In this document: positions 15,797 through 17,854 of the stretch, piece by piece
How positions within the stretch are numbered: position 1 is the first letter of the stretch
Layout of the letters: the number at the start of each line of letters is the position of its first letter
DNA from: Deltaproteobacteria bacterium
Lineage (GTDB): Bacteria; Desulfobacterota_E; Deferrimicrobia; Deferrimicrobiales; Deferrimicrobiaceae
Assembly (NCBI GenBank): GCA_023489025.1
Contig: JAMDCN010000076.1
Location: forward strand, 1 to 17,854
Direction of reading: 5' to 3'
DNA: 17,854 nt
Translations under genes and position numbers: made by a program
Notes under the pieces: generated by a model
Databases searched by the model: none
What the model was told of the DNA's origin: nothing
What the model saw: only the letters and a program-made list of their open reading frames with translations

Positions 15797-16804
15797 ATGC
15801 ACTTCATCGATGAAGCCACGATCACCGTCCGGTCCGGGGACGGTGGTCGTGGCTGCGTCAGTTTTCGCCGCGAAAAGTTCGTTCCCCGCGGCGGCCCCGA
15901 CGGCGGCAACGGCGGCAACGGCGGGAGCGTCATCATCGAAGTGAGCCCGAGCCTCTCCACCCTGCTCGACTTCCGGTACAGGAACCTGTTCAAGGCGGCG
16001 CGCGGCCAGCACGGCATGGGAAAGAACATGCACGGAAAGTGCGCCCCCGACCGGCGGATCGCCGTGCCCCCCGGGACGATCGTCACCGACGCGGACACCG
16101 GCGAGATCCTCGCGGACCTCACGCGGGCCGGGGAAACGGTCCTGGTCGCGAAGGGGGGTCGCGGCGGGCGCGGCAATACGGCGTTCACCTCCTCCGTGAA
16201 CCAGGCCCCCGACCAGGCGGAACCCGGGCGCCCGGGGCGGGAACGGCGCCTGCGGCTCGAGCTCAAGCTGATCGCCGGGATCGGCCTGATCGGCCTCCCG
16301 AACGCCGGAAAATCGACGCTCATCTCACGCATCTCCCGGGCGCACCCGAAGATCGCCGACTACCCGTTCACGACCCTTTCCCCCGTCCTCGGGGTGGTCT
16401 CCCACCGGGACGAGGAGATCGTCGTAGCGGACCTGCCGGGCCTGATCGAAGGGGCGCACCGCGGGGTGGGGCTGGGGCACCGGTTCCTCCGGCACGCCGA
16501 ACGGACGGAGGGGCTGATCCACCTGCTCGACGCGTCGCAGGATCCCGGCGAAATCGTCGCGGCCTACCGCACCGTCCGCGACGAAATGGAGAAGTTCGGT
16601 CCCGAGCTCGCGGCCCGCCCCACCCTGCTCGCCTTCACCAAGATGGACCTGACGGGAGCCCGGGAAAACGCGGAGCGCGCGCTGACGGAGATCGGGCGCC
16701 CGGCGGGGGATGTACACTTCATCTCCGCGGCCACCGGCGAGGGGATCACGCCCCTGCTCGACGGGATGCTGGCCCTGAGAAAGAGGGAGCCGCATGTCGC
16801 CTGA
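15797..16804 (+). CDS. obgE: Obg/CgtA family GTPase
   Basis: The 335-aa product has the glycine-rich Obg fold at residues 1-158 (DGGRGCVSFRREKFVPRGGP, GGNGGNGGSV, GGRGGRGN) and a GTPase domain after it: G1 GLPNAGKST (166-174), switch I YPFTTL (189-194), G3 DLPGLIEGA (212-220), G4 FTKMD (280-284) and G5 near SAATGEG. Obg associates with the 50S subunit and helps ribosome assembly and stress control. The G4 element has Thr where most GTPases have Asn (NKxD). There is no C-terminal OCT or TGS extension. No clear Shine-Dalgarno precedes ATG 15797, which follows the rpmA stop by 12 bp, so translational coupling is likely. The 3' end overlaps proB by 11 bp. Confidence 0.96.
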   Translation: MHFIDEATITVRSGDGGRGCVSFRREKFVPRGGPDGGNGGNGGSVIIEVSPSLSTLLDFRYRNLFKAARGQHGMGKNMHGKCAPDRRIAVPPGTIVTDADTGEILADLTRAGETVLVAKGGRGGRGNTAFTSSVNQAPDQAEPGRPGRERRLRLELKLIAGIGLIGLPNAGKSTLISRISRAHPKIADYPFTTLSPVLGVVSHRDEEIVVADLPGLIEGAHRGVGLGHRFLRHAERTEGLIHLLDASQDPGEIVAAYRTVRDEMEKFGPELAARPTLLAFTKMDLTGARENAERALTEIGRPAGDVHFISAATGEGITPLLDGMLALRKREPHVA

Positions 16805-17854
16805 GGGGACGGCCGCGAAGCGCGGTAAGGCCGGTTCCCGTCTCCCCGGGATCCGGCGGGTCGTGGTCAAACTGGGGAGCGGCACTGTCACCGACCCCGA
16901 AAAGGGGCTTCGGGAACCGACAATACGCGCGCTCGCCGCGCAACTCTCCTCCGCGTGGACGGAGTCGGGCGTTTCCTTCGTCGTGGTCACCTCCGGGGCG
17001 ATCGCCGCGGGGAGGAAGAAGCTGGGGATGACGGAGCGCCCACGGACGGTGGCGCTCAAGCAGGCGGCGGCCGCCGTGGGGCAGACCTCCCTGATGCGGG
17101 CCTACGAGCGGGCGTTCGAGAAGCGCGGGCGCCACGTGGCGCAGCTGCTCCTCACCCACGAGGATTTCGAAAACCGGGAGCGGTATGTAAACGCGCGGAA
17201 CACGCTTCTCACCCTGCTCTCCCGGGGTATCGTCCCGATCGTCAACGAGAACGACACGGTGGCCACCGAGGAGATCCGCCTGGAGGGAGGCGGGGGCGGG
17301 GCGAACGACCACCTGGCGACGCTGGTGACCCAGATGATCGGGGCGGACCTGCTGATACTGCTCACCGACAGCGACGGGCTCTTCACGAAGGATCCCCACC
17401 GGCACGCCGACGCCCGCCGCATCCCGGTCGTGCGGGACATCGACGACGAGTCGATCCGGGCCGCCGTCGGCCGGCGCATCTCCGCGGAAGGAACCGGGGG
17501 AATGGCGTCGAAGATCCAGGCGGCCAGGGTCCTGTCGGCGTCCGGCGTACCGGTCGTCATCGCCTCGGGGCTCTCCAGGCGGTCGGTCCTCGACGCGCTG
17601 GCGGGAAAGGACGCGGGGACGCTCATACTTCCGCGGGCCGCGGGGAAGCTTTCGGGCCGCAAGATGTGGATCGCGTACGCCCGCCGCTCCCAGGGGACCG
17701 TTATCGTGGACGACGGCGCGCGGAAGGTGCTCCTGGAGGGGGGGAAGAGCCTCCTTCCCGCGGGAGTGACCGGGGCGCAGGGACGGTTCCGTCCCGGGGA
17801 CATGGTCTCCATCGCCGACCGCCGGGGGCGCGTCTTCGCGCGGGGGATCGTCCG
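16794..17854 (+). CDS. proB: Glutamate 5-kinase (gamma-glutamyl kinase) with PUA domain, 3' end cut by window
   Basis: ATG 16794 lies inside the end of obgE (11-bp overlap) behind GAGGGAG. At least 353 codons remain open to the window edge. The product phosphorylates glutamate, the first step of proline synthesis. Kinase motifs are RRVVVKLGSGT (21-31), VVVTSGAIAAGRKKLG (63-78), QAAAAVGQTSLM (90-101), VPIVNENDTVATEEIR (147-162), ADLLILLTDSDGL (184-196) and GTGGMASKIQAA (233-244). A PUA domain starts about residue 288 (GRKMWIAYARRSQG). The substrate loop is unusual: where most enzymes read FGDNDxLSA directly after EEIR, this one has LEGGGGGANDHLAT, a glycine-rich stretch about five residues longer. 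The final Asp is kept. An extra basic tail of about 20 residues precedes the kinase. The gene order obgE-proB is common in deltaproteobacteria-like genomes. Confidence 0.95.
   Translation, partial: MSPEGTAAKRGKAGSRLPGIRRVVVKLGSGTVTDPEKGLREPTIRALAAQLSSAWTESGVSFVVVTSGAIAAGRKKLGMTERPRTVALKQAAAAVGQTSLMRAYERAFEKRGRHVAQLLLTHEDFENRERYVNARNTLLTLLSRGIVPIVNENDTVATEEIRLEGGGGGANDHLATLVTQMIGADLLILLTDSDGLFTKDPHRHADARRIPVVRDIDDESIRAAVGRRISAEGTGGMASKIQAARVLSASGVPVVIASGLSRRSVLDALAGKDAGTLILPRAAGKLSGRKMWIAYARRSQGTVIVDDGARKVLLEGGKSLLPAGVTGAQGRFRPGDMVSIADRRGRVFARGIV

Overview
The window looks like chromosomal DNA from a high-GC, Gram-negative, deltaproteobacterium-like organism. The main support is the gene order rplU-rpmA-obgE-proB, which is familiar from Desulfuromonadales/Geobacter-type genomes. 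A comM-type gene, secreted RHS/YD proteins and a membrane glycosyltransferase fused to TPRs fit the same picture. No rRNA or tRNA is present, so the lineage is inferred from gene content only.

Layout, left to right. (1) 1-749: 3' part of a ComM/YifB AAA+ gene, cut by the window edge. (2) 750-1470: a scar region holding copy A of a 50-bp hairpin repeat (791-840), the orphan C-terminal Fis-type helix-turn-helix of an NtrC-class regulator (863-1030), and a frameshifted FG-GAP/VCBS-type repeat remnant (to 1411). (3) 1471-7610: a visibly AT-richer RHS locus. It has a small secreted RHS-core plus toxin-like 'tip' gene, a tiny membrane protein gene that could be its immunity partner, and a 1610-aa secreted RHS shell whose C-terminus is a seven-repeat propeller-like domain instead of an RHS core and toxin. 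(4) 7773-11674: a glycan module made of a DPM1-like GT2 and a STELLO/DUF288-like glycosyltransferase (overlapping, + strand), convergent with a PMT/GT39-like membrane glycosyltransferase carrying a TPR tail. (5) 11675-13969: a junkyard of mobile DNA, with three tandem hairpins, an IS630-family transposase with two nonsense codons, an IS1634-type transposase lacking its N-terminus and carrying two frameshifts, and copy B of the 50-bp repeat (13920-13969). (6) 14001-17854: chromosomal genes again. A FAD/NAD(P) oxidoreductase is divergent from rplU-rpmA-obgE-proB, which is driven by a near-consensus sigma-70 promoter; proB runs off the window.

The most interesting reading is that 791-13969 is an accessory island of about 13 kb lying between two direct copies of a hairpin repeat, with a truncated gene abutting each copy on the inside. 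Its cargo is an unusual split RHS system. The small tip gene begins, right after its own signal peptide, at the point in the RHS consensus where the large shell gene stops being RHS-like. Together the two genes would make one complete RHS polypeptide, but they are separate, in reversed order, with the candidate immunity gene between them.
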